The notes under the pieces: model-generated
The model's input: the letters and a program-made list of their open reading frames with translations, nothing else
The model's database searches: none
What the model was told of the DNA's origin: nothing
Source: an uncultured Prevotellaceae bacterium
GTDB lineage: Bacteria; Bacteroidota; Bacteroidia; Bacteroidales; Bacteroidaceae
Reading direction: 5' to 3'
NCBI GenBank assembly: GCA_900315745.1
Contig: ONAG01000005.1
Coordinates: forward strand, 29,786 to 93,785
DNA length: 64,000 nt
Program-made: the position numbers and the translations under genes
In this document: positions 43,052-51,998 of the stretch, in pieces
Layout: the number at the start of each line of letters is the position of its first letter
Numbering within the stretch: the first letter of the stretch is position 1

Positions 43052-44902
43052 ATGTCAGAACAATTGGAAATTAAAGAATTGGACCATGTGGTAGTTCGCT
43101 TTTCAGGCGACTCCGGTGATGGTATGCAATTGGCCGGCAACATTTTTTCCACTGTGTCGGCAACCGTAGGGAATGGCATTTCTACATTCCCCGATTATCC
43201 AGCAGACATCCGTGCCCCGCAAGGCTCGCTCACGGGAGTGTCGGGTTTTCAAGTACACATTGGCCAAGGCAAGGTTTACACACCTGGTGACTTGTGCGAT
43301 GTGCTCGTGGCTATGAATGCCGCTGCACTGAAGACACAATATCGCTATGCCAAACCACAGGCTACAATCATCATCGACACCGACAGCTTCGGTCCGAGCG
43401 ACCTGAAAAAGGCAAACTTCCAGACCGAGGACTATTTGGGTGAGATGGGCATCGACCCCGACCGCGTGGTGGCATGTCCTATCAGCAAGATGGTGAAAGA
43501 CTGCCTTGCTGACAGCGGCATGGACAACAAGGCTGTGCTGAAGTGCAGAAACATGTTCGCCTTGGGTTTGGTGTGCTGGTTGTTTAACAGAGACATAAGT
43601 CTGGTATTCAATTTCTTGCGCGAGAAATTTGCGAAGAAGCCCGCCATTGCCGAAAGCAATGTCAAGGTGGTGCAAGCAGGTTTCGACTATGGTCACAACG
43701 TGCATGCTTCAGTACCAGCTACATATCGCATAGAGTCCAAGACAAAGGAGAAGGGAAGGTACATGGACATCACCGGCAACAAGGCTACTGCCTACGGACT
43801 GATAGCAGCAGCAGAGAAAGCCGGACTGCGCCTGTATCTCGGCTCCTATCCCATAACACCTGCCACTGACATCCTGCATGAGTTGTCGAAGCACAAGTCG
43901 TGTGGTGTCATCACAGTGCAATGTGAGGATGAGATTTCTGGTTGTGCAAGTGCCATTGGAGCTTCGTTCGCCGGAGCCTTGGCAGCCACTTCCACCTCAG
44001 GACCAGGCATCTGCCTGAAGTCGGAGGCAATCAACTTGGCTGTCATCGACGAACTGCCGCTTGTCATCATCGACGTGCAGCGTGGTGGTCCATCTACAGG
44101 CTTGCCCACCAAGAGCGAGCAGACGGATCTGTTGCAGGCATTGTATGGACGCAACGGAGAATCACCAGTTCCGGTGATTGCCGCCAATAGTCCTACTGGC
44201 TGTTTTGATGCCGTCTATGCCGCAGCAAAGATAGCCCTTGAGCATCTCACTCCAGTCATACTGCTCTCCGACGCTTTCGTGGCAAATGGTTCGGCAGCAT
44301 GGAAACTCCCCACCATGGAGGAACTGCCCGACATCCATCCACACTATGTCACACCTGAGCAGAAAGGAAAATACACGCCTTATGAGCGCGATCCGGAAAG
44401 TCTGGTGCGCTATTGGGCAGTGCCAGGACAAGAAGGCTACACACACATTATCGGTGGCTTGGAGAAGGACGGAAAGACGGGTGCCATATCCACCAACCCA
44501 GAGAACCACGACCTCATGTGTCATCTTCGCGCTCAGAAAGTGGCACGCATCCCAGTGCCCGATGTAGAGGTGTATGGTGATGCCGATGACGCAGAACTGC
44601 TCATCGTAGGATTTGGAGGCACCTTCGGACACCTGTATTCCGCCATGGATGAGTTGCGCTCCAAAGGTCACAAGGTGGCACAGGCTCATTTCCAATTTAT
44701 CAACCCGCTGCCAGCCAACACTGCAGAGGTGCTCTCACGTTATCCAAAAGTGGTGGTGGCTGAACAGAACTTGGGACAGTTCGCCGCTTATCTGCGCTCC
44801 AAGGTCGATGGCTTCGTGCCCGAGCAGTACAACGAGGTGAAAGGCCAGCCATTTGTGGTGTCGGAGCTTGTAAAGGCATTTGAGGAAATCATCAAGAAAT
44901 AG
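43052..44902 (+). CDS. korA: 2-oxoglutarate:ferredoxin oxidoreductase, fused gamma-alpha subunit
   Basis: A 616-residue 2-oxoacid:acceptor oxidoreductase alpha subunit in which the gamma domain (VRFSGDSGDGMQLAGNIFS, about 1-190) is fused before the alpha pyrimidine-binding domain (YPITPATDILHEL, QCEDEISGCASAIGASFAG, TSTSGPGICLKSEAI). With KorB it makes succinyl-CoA or other acyl-CoA from 2-oxoglutarate and passes electrons to ferredoxin, or runs in reverse for CO2 fixation. The start MSEQLEIKEL at 43052 is used. korB follows after 12 nt. Confidence 0.94.
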   Translation: MSEQLEIKELDHVVVRFSGDSGDGMQLAGNIFSTVSATVGNGISTFPDYPADIRAPQGSLTGVSGFQVHIGQGKVYTPGDLCDVLVAMNAAALKTQYRYAKPQATIIIDTDSFGPSDLKKANFQTEDYLGEMGIDPDRVVACPISKMVKDCLADSGMDNKAVLKCRNMFALGLVCWLFNRDISLVFNFLREKFAKKPAIAESNVKVVQAGFDYGHNVHASVPATYRIESKTKEKGRYMDITGNKATAYGLIAAAEKAGLRLYLGSYPITPATDILHELSKHKSCGVITVQCEDEISGCASAIGASFAGALAATSTSGPGICLKSEAINLAVIDELPLVIIDVQRGGPSTGLPTKSEQTDLLQALYGRNGESPVPVIAANSPTGCFDAVYAAAKIALEHLTPVILLSDAFVANGSAAWKLPTMEELPDIHPHYVTPEQKGKYTPYERDPESLVRYWAVPGQEGYTHIIGGLEKDGKTGAISTNPENHDLMCHLRAQKVARIPVPDVEVYGDADDAELLIVGFGGTFGHLYSAMDELRSKGHKVAQAHFQFINPLPANTAEVLSRYPKVVVAEQNLGQFAAYLRSKVDGFVPEQYNEVKGQPFVVSELVKAFEEIIKK

Positions 44903-44914
44903 GAGGAGACGATT

Positions 44915-45922
44915 ATGAGTGAATATACAGCACAAGATTATAAGAAGGGGCAACCCAGATGGTGCCCTGGTTGTGGCGACCATTTCTTTTTGGCTTCCCT
45001 TCACAAGGCGATGGCAGAAGTAGGTGTGGCACCGCACGACATGGCTGTCATTTCCGGTATCGGATGCAGCAGCCGCCTGCCATATTATGTTAGCACTTAC
45101 GCCATGCAGACCATTCACGGGCGCGCGGCATCCATCGCCACGGGCGCCAAGGTGGCTAACCCTAACCTCACCGTATGGCAAATCAGCGGCGACGGCGACG
45201 GACTTGCCATCGGAGGCAACCATTTCATTCATGCCATGAGGCGCAATATCGACATCAACATGATATTGCTCAACAACCGCATCTACGGACTGACAAAGGG
45301 CCAGTACTCACCAACCTCTCCAAGGGGCTTCGTCTCCAAGTCGAGTCCTTACGGAACAGTGGAAGACCCATTCCGACCGGCAGAACTGTGTTTCGGCGCA
45401 AGGGGCAATTTCTTCGCTCGTGCCGTGGCAACTGACAATGCCGGCACTGTCGAGGTGCTCAAGGCTGCCTACCATCACAAGGGTGCCGCCGTTTGCGAGA
45501 TATTGCAAAACTGCGTCATCTTCAACAATGGCGCCTACGACCCCATCTACAACAAGGAGGGTCGGAAGAAGAATGCCATCTATGTGAAGCACGGAGAGAA
45601 GCTCGTCTTTGGCGAAAACAACGAGTATGGACTTGTGCAGGAAGGATTCGGCCTCAAGGTGGTGGAAATCGGCAAGGATGGGGTGACTATCGACGACGTG
45701 CTCGTGCATGACGCACACTGCGAGGACAACACCCTGCAACTGAAGTTGGCGATGATGGACAATGAGCATGGCTATCCCGTGGCTCTTGGAGTCATTCGCG
45801 ATGTGGTGGCGCCTACCTATGAGGCTTCCGTGGCTGCTCAAATCGAGGAGGTGTCGGCAAAGAAGAAATACCACAACTTCATGGAACTTCTTGAAACCAA
45901 TGACATTTGGGAGGTGAAGTGA
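44915..45922 (+). CDS. korB: 2-oxoglutarate:ferredoxin oxidoreductase, beta subunit
   Basis: A 335-residue thiamine diphosphate-binding beta subunit. WCPGCGDHFFLASL is the N-terminal conserved motif; GDGDGLAIGGNHFIHA is the TPP/Mg motif with the following RRNIDINMILLNNRIYGLTKGQ. FETs between 2-oxoacid and the ferredoxin are passed through clusters of the complex. It pairs with the upstream gamma-alpha fusion, completing a two-gene enzyme. A strong terminator sits at 45983-46020. Confidence 0.96.
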   Translation: MSEYTAQDYKKGQPRWCPGCGDHFFLASLHKAMAEVGVAPHDMAVISGIGCSSRLPYYVSTYAMQTIHGRAASIATGAKVANPNLTVWQISGDGDGLAIGGNHFIHAMRRNIDINMILLNNRIYGLTKGQYSPTSPRGFVSKSSPYGTVEDPFRPAELCFGARGNFFARAVATDNAGTVEVLKAAYHHKGAAVCEILQNCVIFNNGAYDPIYNKEGRKKNAIYVKHGEKLVFGENNEYGLVQEGFGLKVVEIGKDGVTIDDVLVHDAHCEDNTLQLKLAMMDNEHGYPVALGVIRDVVAPTYEASVAAQIEEVSAKKKYHNFMELLETNDIWEVK

Positions 45923-45982
45923 AAAACTCACCATTCTTTTGACCATTGGCTCACCATGTGAGCAAATGAGATACTTTAAGAA

Positions 45983-46020
45983 CCTCACGTGGCTTCTAAT
46001 CCACGTGGGGATTCTTTTTT
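45983..46020 (+). terminator. Rho-independent terminator of korAB
   Basis: CCTCACGTGG (45983-45992) pairs with CCACGTGGGG (46001-46010) with one G-T pair, 8-nt loop, then ATTCTTTTTT. Confidence 0.92.
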
Positions 46021-46087
46021 CAAGACTCACGACAAGCATGTTTTTCAAATATTTATCTGCAATAGAGAAACAATGCAAAAAAAATTA

Positions 46088-46095
46088 TAACTTTG
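46088..46095 (+). promoter_or_regulatory. Bacteroidetes -7 element (TAACTTTG)
   Basis: Exact match 26 nt upstream of the lipoprotein start at 46122; it rules out the longer frame that opens at 45939. Confidence 0.65.
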
Positions 46096-46121
46096 CTGCC
46101 ATTCATCCAGGTATTATTAAA

Positions 46122-46460
46122 ATGAAAATGAAGAAATATAGTTATTTTTCATGTATCCTATTGGTTGCCAGTTGGATGGGTTGTCTCACATTGTCATCAT
46201 GCTCCACAATGGCTGAGATGGCAGGTGACATGTTGTGGAATGACATGGCAAATGCGGCGCTTAATGCAAAGCCTGGTTCAACCGCAAGTAAAGGATCCGC
46301 CTTAAGCCGAAAGGAACGCAAGGAACAGGAGAAAGAGAAAGAACGGCTGCAGAAGGAGGGCAAATGCCTTTCTTGCCACGGCTATGGCAAGACCCCTGAT
46401 GGCAAGTACACTTGTCCCGTCTGCAATGGGACGGGTATTCTTCAAGAAGAAAAAAAGTGA
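46122..46460 (+). CDS. Small lipoprotein with DnaJ-type zinc ribbon
   Basis: A 112-residue protein: signal with lipobox (TLSSC) after MKMKKYSYFSCILLVASW, a short acidic/alanine region, a Lys/Glu-rich helix (SRKERKEQEKEKERLQ), then CLSCHGYG and CPVCNGTG, two CxxCxGxG units as in the DnaJ zinc-binding domain. It is thus likely an envelope lipoprotein with a zinc site, maybe binding unfolded proteins; this is inference. No homologue of known function was recognised. Own promoter. Confidence 0.72.
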   Translation: MKMKKYSYFSCILLVASWMGCLTLSSCSTMAEMAGDMLWNDMANAALNAKPGSTASKGSALSRKERKEQEKEKERLQKEGKCLSCHGYGKTPDGKYTCPVCNGTGILQEEKK

Positions 46461-46627
46461 ATGATGAGTGGGTGTTTTTGATTCACACCTCATTCTGATA
46501 CAATGGTGTGTCACTTTCGATACGTCTTTTTGACAACCCTATATGACAATTAAGTGCCAAAGGGTTAAAAATTTACAAAAGTTTAACTCAAAAAGAATTG
46601 CACACCTCATTTTTTGTGTGCGATAAC
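46461..46627. other. Spacer between the zinc-ribbon lipoprotein and pckA
   Basis: No gene seen. Near the start (46465-46494) an imperfect hairpin with GGTGT / ACACC could be a terminator. GCACAC (46599-46604) can pair with GTGTGC (46616-46621) just upstream of the pckA promoter. Confidence 0.5.
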
Positions 46628-46658
46628 TTTGCCAATCCATGCTTTTTTGTTACTTTTG
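46628..46658 (+). promoter_or_regulatory. Promoter of pckA
   Basis: TTTG at 46628-46631, 19 bp, TACTTTTG at 46651-46658. The -33 is itself the end of a second TAACTTTG. The leader to pckA is about 126 nt. Confidence 0.8.
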
Positions 46659-46790
46659 CAGCCGAAAAAAAGGATAAAAAGATTGTCCGACCAAATCTCA
46701 CTTTCATTTGTTTTATGACAAGGCATTTTAATGGCAGGGTGGGAGGAGGCTTTACAAAAAAACATTCATTTTTAATATTTTTAAGGTATA

Positions 46791-48416
46791 ATGGCAAAGT
46801 TTGATAAGGCAATTTTAGCAGAGAAGTACGGCATCGTCGGTACTACCGAAGTTGTTTACAATCCTTCCTATGAGGATCTGTTCGAGGAAGAAATGAAACC
46901 AGAGCTCACTGGCTTTGACAAAGGCCAACTCACCGAACTGGGTGCTGTAAACGTAATGACTGGCGTTTACACAGGTCGCTCACCTAAGGATAAGTTTATT
47001 GTCATGGACGAGACATCCAAGGACACCGTGTGGTGGACTTCTGATGAATACAAAAACGACAACCATCCAGCAAGCGAAGAGACTTGGGCTGCCGTGAAAG
47101 AACTTGCCAAGGCTGAACTGTCAAACAAGAAACTTTATGTGGTTGACGGTTTCTGCGGCGCCAACAAAGACACCAGGATGAAGGTGCGCTTCATCATGGA
47201 GGTGGCATGGCAGGCTCACTTCGTGACCAACATGTTCATCCGTCCTATTAATGAGGAAGAACTGGAGCAGGAGCCCGACTTCGTGGTATTCAATGCTTCC
47301 AAGGCAAAGGTTGAGAACTACAAGGAACTGGGCCTCAATTCAGAGACCGCCGTGGTGTTCAACGTTACCAGCCGCGAGCAAGTGATCCTCAACACATGGT
47401 ATGGTGGCGAGATGAAGAAGGGCATGTTCTCAATGATGAACTACTACCTTCCTCTGAAGGGCATCGCAGCAATGCACTGCTCTGCCAATACCGACATGAA
47501 GGGCGAGAACACAGCTATCTTCTTCGGACTCTCCGGCACAGGTAAGACCACTCTGTCAACAGACCCGAAACGTCTGCTTATCGGCGACGACGAGCACGGA
47601 TGGGACGACAATGGCGTGTTCAACTTTGAGGGCGGCTGCTATGCAAAGGTCATCAACCTCGACAAGGAAAGCGAGCCTGACATCTACAATGCCATCCGCC
47701 GCAATGCCCTCCTTGAGAATGTGACAGTTGACGAGAACGGCAAGATTGACTTCGCTGACAAGAGCGTCACCGAGAACACACGCGTGAGCTATCCTATCGA
47801 GCATATCGAGAAGATTGTGAAGAACGTGAATCCTATCAGCGCAGGCCCAGCTGCAAAGCAGGTGATCTTCCTCTCCGCCGACGCTTTCGGCGTGCTGCCT
47901 CCAGTGAGCATCCTTACTCCAGAGCAGACAAAGTACTACTTCCTCTCCGGATTTACAGCAAAACTGGCTGGTACAGAGCGTGGCATCACTGAGCCTACTC
48001 CTACCTTCTCTGCTTGCTTCGGACAGGCATTCCTTGAGCTGCATCCTACAAAGTATGCTGAGGAACTGGTGAAGAAGATGGAAGCAAATGGCGCCAAGGC
48101 TTATCTCGTGAATACTGGCTGGAATGGCACAGGAAAGCGCATCTCCATCAAGGACACACGTGGCATCATCGACGCCATCCTCGACGGAAGCATCAATACT
48201 GCTCCCACCAAGAAGATTCCTTTCTTCGATTTCGAGGTGCCAACAGCTCTTCCTGGCGTAGATCCAAACATCCTCGACCCACGCGACACCTACGCAGAGG
48301 CAAGCATCTGGGAAGAGAAGGCAAAGGATCTTGCTGCACGCTTCATCAAGAATTTCGTGAAGTATGAGGGCAACGAGGCTGGCAAGGCTCTTGTGGCTGC
48401 TGGTCCAAAGCTCTAA
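46791..48416 (+). CDS. pckA: Phosphoenolpyruvate carboxykinase (ATP)
   Basis: A 541-residue ATP-type PEPCK. The P-loop kinase-1a motif is [11 protein letters not shown]; nearby are [18 protein letters not shown] and the kinase-2 motif [12 protein letters not shown] with catalytic metal ligands, and the C-terminal [19 protein letters not shown]. In rumen and gut Prevotella it fixes CO2 by making oxaloacetate from PEP, which is then turned to succinate with fumarate reductase (start of this window), giving ATP. It is a single-gene unit with a long leader, then terminator at 48439-48465. Confidence 0.98.
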   Translation: MAKFDKAILAEKYGIVGTTEVVYNPSYEDLFEEEMKPELTGFDKGQLTELGAVNVMTGVYTGRSPKDKFIVMDETSKDTVWWTSDEYKNDNHPASEETWAAVKELAKAELSNKKLYVVDGFCGANKDTRMKVRFIMEVAWQAHFVTNMFIRPINEEELEQEPDFVVFNASKAKVENYKELGLNSETAVVFNVTSREQVILNTWYGGEMKKGMFSMMNYYLPLKGIAAMHCSANTDMKGENTAIFFGLSGTGKTTLSTDPKRLLIGDDEHGWDDNGVFNFEGGCYAKVINLDKESEPDIYNAIRRNALLENVTVDENGKIDFADKSVTENTRVSYPIEHIEKIVKNVNPISAGPAAKQVIFLSADAFGVLPPVSILTPEQTKYYFLSGFTAKLAGTERGITEPTPTFSACFGQAFLELHPTKYAEELVKKMEANGAKAYLVNTGWNGTGKRISIKDTRGIIDAILDGSINTAPTKKIPFFDFEVPTALPGVDPNILDPRDTYAEASIWEEKAKDLAARFIKNFVKYEGNEAGKALVAAGPKL

Positions 48417-48438
48417 AAGGATATTATTTTTAATGGTT

Positions 48439-48465
48439 GGCGGCTCGGCATTTTGCCGAGCCGCC
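48439..48465 (+). terminator. Terminator of pckA, 12-bp perfect stem
   Basis: GGCGGCTCGGCA (48439-48450) pairs with 48454-48465, 3-nt loop, then ATCTTTG. GC-rich. Confidence 0.85.
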
Positions 48466-48480
48466 ATCTTTGTAGGAGGT

Positions 48481-48540
48481 CCTAGGAAGCCCTAGAAAAC
48501 CCTAGGAAATCCTAGGAAACCCTAAGAAATCCTCTAAAGC
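48481..48540. repeat. 10-bp tandem repeat (6 units)
   Basis: CCTAGGAAGC, CCTAGAAAAC, CCTAGGAAAT, CCTAGGAAAC, CCTAAGAAAT, CCTCTAAAGC in tandem, between the pckA terminator and the next promoter. The CCTAGG core is palindromic, and a weaker unit can be seen before it. Confidence 0.85.
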
Positions 48541-48594
48541 CCTGTTGACACAAATCAAAAAAAGGGCGAAAAAGCTGAAAAAAAGATGAAATCA

Positions 48595-48626
48595 TTTGCA
48601 AGCACACCAACTAATGAGTAATTTTG
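48595..48626 (+). promoter_or_regulatory. Promoter of the 31-codon membrane-peptide gene
   Basis: TTTG at 48595-48598, 20 bp, TAATTTTG at 48619-48626: a perfect Bacteroidetes promoter. The ATG lies 65 nt downstream. Confidence 0.85.
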
Positions 48627-48691
48627 CATCGTGTTCGTGAGAATACTTTTTTTCATTAGGTTAGTAGTTTGATAGATTTAAGGTAAAGATT

Positions 48692-48787
48692 ATGTTATTA
48701 GATTTTACAACGGTTATGTTGGTTCTGACGGTAGTGGTTTCGACCATTTTGAGCGTCATAGCATTGAAAAAGACCAACATTCGTTGA
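48692..48787 (+). CDS. Predicted 31-residue membrane peptide
   Basis: Short frame MLLDFTTVMLVLTVVV, STILSVIALKK, TNIR, then TGA. One strongly hydrophobic segment (about residues 5-25) is followed by a Lys-Lys-Thr-Asn-Ile-Arg end, so a single helix with a positive C-terminus, likely in the cytoplasm, is expected. It sits in its own unit: perfect promoter at 48595-48626 and terminator at 48800-48836, with a 65-nt leader. The compact layout argues for a real gene; the alternative is a small RNA with an accidental ORF. No homologue recognised. Confidence 0.6.
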   Translation: MLLDFTTVMLVLTVVVSTILSVIALKKTNIR

Positions 48788-48799
48788 ATTTGTTTTCAG

Positions 48800-48836
48800 G
48801 AGGCCGGTATGAGAGATTCATGTCGTCCTCTTTTTT
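48800..48836 (+). terminator. Terminator after the 31-codon membrane-peptide gene
   Basis: 48800-48812 pairs with 48818-48830 with one mismatch and two G-T pairs, 5-nt loop, then TTTTTT. Confidence 0.85.
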
Positions 48837-49026
48837 GTTGTCTTGTTGTCTGGGCTTTTCAGATTGTGTTGTCCAAGCATTACGTGGTTTGTTTATGGGC
48901 ATTTCGGGTTGAAATGCAGAGGGAATAACACCAATAATAAATCTAAACAGACCTTAAAAATAAGCAATTAATCCATAATTTACATAATAATGTGTGGAAA
49001 TCACGTTTTATTTGAGGAATTTAGAG
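48837..49026. other. Gene-free spacer before the DUF6242 gene
   Basis: No gene, repeat or RNA was recognised. It runs to the -7 element at 49027. Confidence 0.6.
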
Positions 49027-49034
49027 TAAATTTG
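49027..49034 (+). promoter_or_regulatory. Bacteroidetes -7 element (TAAATTTG)
   Basis: Exact match, 99 nt upstream of the DUF6242 start; a TTTG is at 49011-49014 but the spacing (12 bp) is too short. Confidence 0.55.
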
Positions 49035-49133
49035 CACACAAAAAAGCAATTTCAACTCCTTTTCCCCATGCGGATGTGGTATTCAGCTATGCATGTGGAG
49101 GGGTGATTGTTGGCAAGAATAAAGAAAAAAGTA

Positions 49134-50555
49134 ATGAAAAGAATCTTCTTACCTTTTGCTGTCATGTTGTCGGCATTGTTTGTGCTCACTTCATGCCTTG
49201 GTGATGATGAAGACGAAATGACATACCCCGGCGATGCAGCCATCATAGCCTTCTCGCTTGGAAATGCCAATCTTTATACAACCCTGACAAGCTCCACCGG
49301 AGCCGACAGCATAGTCAAGTCTGTTTACAAGGCGAGCGACTACAAATTCTACATTGACCAGGTAAACAGGACCATCTACAACCCAGACTCTTTGCCCTAT
49401 GGGACAGATGTGGCACATATGATATGCGTCATCACAAGCAAGAATTCCGGGAATCTGGTCATAAAGGAGATCAACAACGATTCTTTGAGATTCTACCACG
49501 TAAGCGATTCCATCGACTTCTCCGTGCCAAGAGTGGTAAGCGTGTATTCTCTTGATGGCAGCAACCACGTGAATTATACCGTTACTGTGAATGTGAAGAA
49601 GAGCAGTAAGGATTACACAACCTGGGAGATGATGGCAACAAAGCAGGATTTTGAAAGCGCCACTGGCATGAAGGCTGTTTCTTTGTCAGACAAGATATAT
49701 CTGTTTGCCTCTTACGGAAATACAGGAGCCATCTATACGACAGGCATCAAAGATGGAGTGAATTGGGATTTGCTGCAGTGGAACATTAACAGCCCCATTC
49801 CTGCCAATGCTTACAAGAATGTGGTGGTACAAGGCGACTACATGTATCTTTATCACTCCGGTGCCATCCTGCGATCCAGCAATGGTGAGGAATGGGAGCA
49901 GACAGGCATGGCAGAACTGAGCCAGCTCGTAGCTGCCAGCAGCAGGAAGTTGTATGCCCTCGACGAAGGCATGAACCTCATTTCCACGGCAGACGGAGGT
50001 CGCACATGGAAAAATGAGCAGCTCGACGATAACAAGTCGATGCTCCCTACGAGAGACATCTCTTATGCTTGCATCCCATCTGAAATGAACAGCTCCATCG
50101 AAAATGTGGTGCTGATAGGCAATAGAGACTTGAATGGTTACCCTGACGACAATCAGGCACAGATATGGAACAAGGTGGAGGACAATTCCGAGACATCATA
50201 CAACCATTCGTGGATGCATGTAAATCCATATGAACTTTTGCCATTGGCACTGCCCAGGCTGACATCGCTCACGTCTGTTGCCTATGATGGCGGCATTGTC
50301 GCAATAGGCTCGTCGGGCTTTGGAGCCTGCAAGACAGAAGGGTTCGAAAAATTCTATCTCAGTACCGATGGCGGCATCTATTGGGGCAATAGCAACTGCT
50401 ACATACCTTCAGACTTCAAAGGCTCTGATGCTTTCACCATAGTCGTGGATAAAGACAAATATCTCTGGATAATATGTGGCGGCAGCGGACAAATCTGGCG
50501 CAGCCGGTTGGGCAGCGGATTGGGCAGCGACTACCAATACGCCATCATGGAGTAG
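49134..50555 (+). CDS. DUF6242 outer-envelope lipoprotein
   Basis: A 473-residue lipoprotein: signal MKRIFLPFAVMLSALFVLTSC with lipobox Cys and a following acidic Asp-Asp stretch (the Bacteroidetes surface-export type signal, GDDEDEM). The first part (SLYIDQ-like region: YKASDYKFYIDQVNRTIYNPDSLPYG) fits DUF6242; the rest looks like a beta-propeller with repeated TSTxDGGRTW-like turns (ISTADGGRTWKNEQ, YLSTDGGIYWGNSN). Function unknown. The gene opens the porG-uppS-bamA cluster, 20 nt before porG. Start 49134 gives a proper signal. Confidence 0.85.
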   Translation: MKRIFLPFAVMLSALFVLTSCLGDDEDEMTYPGDAAIIAFSLGNANLYTTLTSSTGADSIVKSVYKASDYKFYIDQVNRTIYNPDSLPYGTDVAHMICVITSKNSGNLVIKEINNDSLRFYHVSDSIDFSVPRVVSVYSLDGSNHVNYTVTVNVKKSSKDYTTWEMMATKQDFESATGMKAVSLSDKIYLFASYGNTGAIYTTGIKDGVNWDLLQWNINSPIPANAYKNVVVQGDYMYLYHSGAILRSSNGEEWEQTGMAELSQLVAASSRKLYALDEGMNLISTADGGRTWKNEQLDDNKSMLPTRDISYACIPSEMNSSIENVVLIGNRDLNGYPDDNQAQIWNKVEDNSETSYNHSWMHVNPYELLPLALPRLTSLTSVAYDGGIVAIGSSGFGACKTEGFEKFYLSTDGGIYWGNSNCYIPSDFKGSDAFTIVVDKDKYLWIICGGSGQIWRSRLGSGLGSDYQYAIME

Positions 50556-50575
50556 GATACTCAATTTAAGAAGAA

Positions 50576-51259
50576 ATGAGGAAGTCCATCTGCCTGCTCA
50601 TACTTGCCATCGTCATGCCTGCAGCATCACGTGCTCAGGGCGATGTGGAGTATCTCATGGAGGTGGGTGGAGGCCTGGGACTGGTGAGCTATGAAGGCGA
50701 CTACAATAGCAATCCCCTAAAAGGGCAGCAGCCCATGGCGTCGGTTTTGCTCAGGCGTATGTTAAACCCATATCATGGCTTCCGTTTCAGCTTATCATAC
50801 GGCAAGCTGAAAGGGTCGTCGAAGAATGAGGAGACATACTATCCCGGCACACAGGAGAAACCATACGAGTTCAGCAACCCGATGGCGGACTTTGCCGCCA
50901 TGTATGAATATAATTTCTGGCCGTACGGCACAGGGCGCGACTATCGCGGTGCGAAGCGGCTCACCCCCTTTGTGACAGGAGGCTTGGGACTAACCTTTGT
51001 CAAGGCAGACAAAAGTGTGTTCACAGCCAACCTGCCTGTGGGTATTGGAGTGAAATACAAGTTGGCAGACCGGATGAACCTTGGCGTGGAATGGCTGGTC
51101 CACTTCTCGCTGAGCGACAAACTTGATGGCTCGCCAGACCCTTATAGCATAAAGAGCAGCGGTGCCTTCAAGAATACCGACTGCTATTCGGCCTTGCAGG
51201 TGACACTCACCTATAGTTTCATGGCCAAATGTAGAACATGTCATAACGAGGATGAATAA
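50576..51259 (+). CDS. porG: PorG-like outer membrane beta-barrel protein (DUF6089)
   Basis: A 227-residue protein with a signal peptide (about 1-20, ASRAQ) and a small beta-barrel core of alternating hydrophobic strands ([45 protein letters not shown]). It matches DUF6089, to which the type IX secretion protein PorG belongs; in P. gingivalis PG0189 is followed by uppS, bamA and Skp genes as here. That alone does not show a working type IX secretion system. It overlaps uppS by 8 nt. Confidence 0.8.
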   Translation: MRKSICLLILAIVMPAASRAQGDVEYLMEVGGGLGLVSYEGDYNSNPLKGQQPMASVLLRRMLNPYHGFRFSLSYGKLKGSSKNEETYYPGTQEKPYEFSNPMADFAAMYEYNFWPYGTGRDYRGAKRLTPFVTGGLGLTFVKADKSVFTANLPVGIGVKYKLADRMNLGVEWLVHFSLSDKLDGSPDPYSIKSSGAFKNTDCYSALQVTLTYSFMAKCRTCHNEDE

Positions 51260-51989
51260 TTTGGACTTAAAACGCATACCCAAGCACATTGCCATCATTA
51301 TGGATGGCAACGGACGCTGGGCATTGGAACAGGGAAAGCCCCGCAGTTTCGGACATCAGGCTGGTGTGGATGCCGTAAGGCGCATCACGTCGGAATGCAC
51401 ACGATTGGGTGTGAAGTATCTCACTCTTTATACCTTCTCCACCGAGAACTGGAATCGCCCAATCGACGAGATTGCCTCTCTCATGAGTCTTGTGCTCTCG
51501 TCTTTGGAAGATGAGATCTTCATGAAGAACAACGTGCGCTTCCGGGTGATAGGAGAGATTGAGCGATTGCCCAAGGACGTGCAGGAGAAACTCCAGGAGA
51601 CGATGGACCATACTGCAGGGAACACCACGATGCAGATGATTGTCGCCCTGAGTTATTCGTCGAGATGGGAAATCACCAAGGCAACACGCGAGATAGCAGA
51701 GGATGTGAAGGCAGGGAAGTTGGAAATAGAAGATATCGACGAGGAGCTGATGTCGAAACACATGGTTACCAATTTCATGCCAGACCCCGAACTGCTCATC
51801 CGCACAGGAGCGGAGGTGAGGGTGTCCAATTACCTGCTTTGGCAAATAGCTTATTCCGAACTTTATTTCTGCGACACATATTGGCCAGACTTCATGGAAG
51901 AGGACTTGCACGAGGCAATCAGACAATACCAAAGCCGTCAAAGGCGTTTTGGAAAGACCGAAGCACAGGTCGAGGACAATAATTTGTAA
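51252..51989 (+). CDS. uppS: Isoprenyl transferase (undecaprenyl diphosphate synthase)
   Basis: A 245-residue cis-prenyltransferase, making C55-PP, the lipid carrier for cell-wall and O-antigen sugars. The pyrophosphate site is [13 protein letters not shown] with the catalytic Asp; conserved segments [24 protein letters not shown] and [23 protein letters not shown] follow. It consumes IPP and FPP made by the MEP pathway (ispG at 9959). Coupled to porG and followed by bamA after 9 nt. Confidence 0.97.
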   Translation: MNNLDLKRIPKHIAIIMDGNGRWALEQGKPRSFGHQAGVDAVRRITSECTRLGVKYLTLYTFSTENWNRPIDEIASLMSLVLSSLEDEIFMKNNVRFRVIGEIERLPKDVQEKLQETMDHTAGNTTMQMIVALSYSSRWEITKATREIAEDVKAGKLEIEDIDEELMSKHMVTNFMPDPELLIRTGAEVRVSNYLLWQIAYSELYFCDTYWPDFMEEDLHEAIRQYQSRQRRFGKTEAQVEDNNL

Positions 51990-51998
51990 ATCAATACA

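Noticed and set aside
48481-48540. 10-bp repeats as a CRISPR array
   Set aside because: No spacers: units are directly adjacent and far too short; no cas genes in the window.
50576-51259. Evidence for a complete type IX secretion system
   Set aside because: Only a PorG-like gene is present, and this gene order is also found without the other secretion genes.
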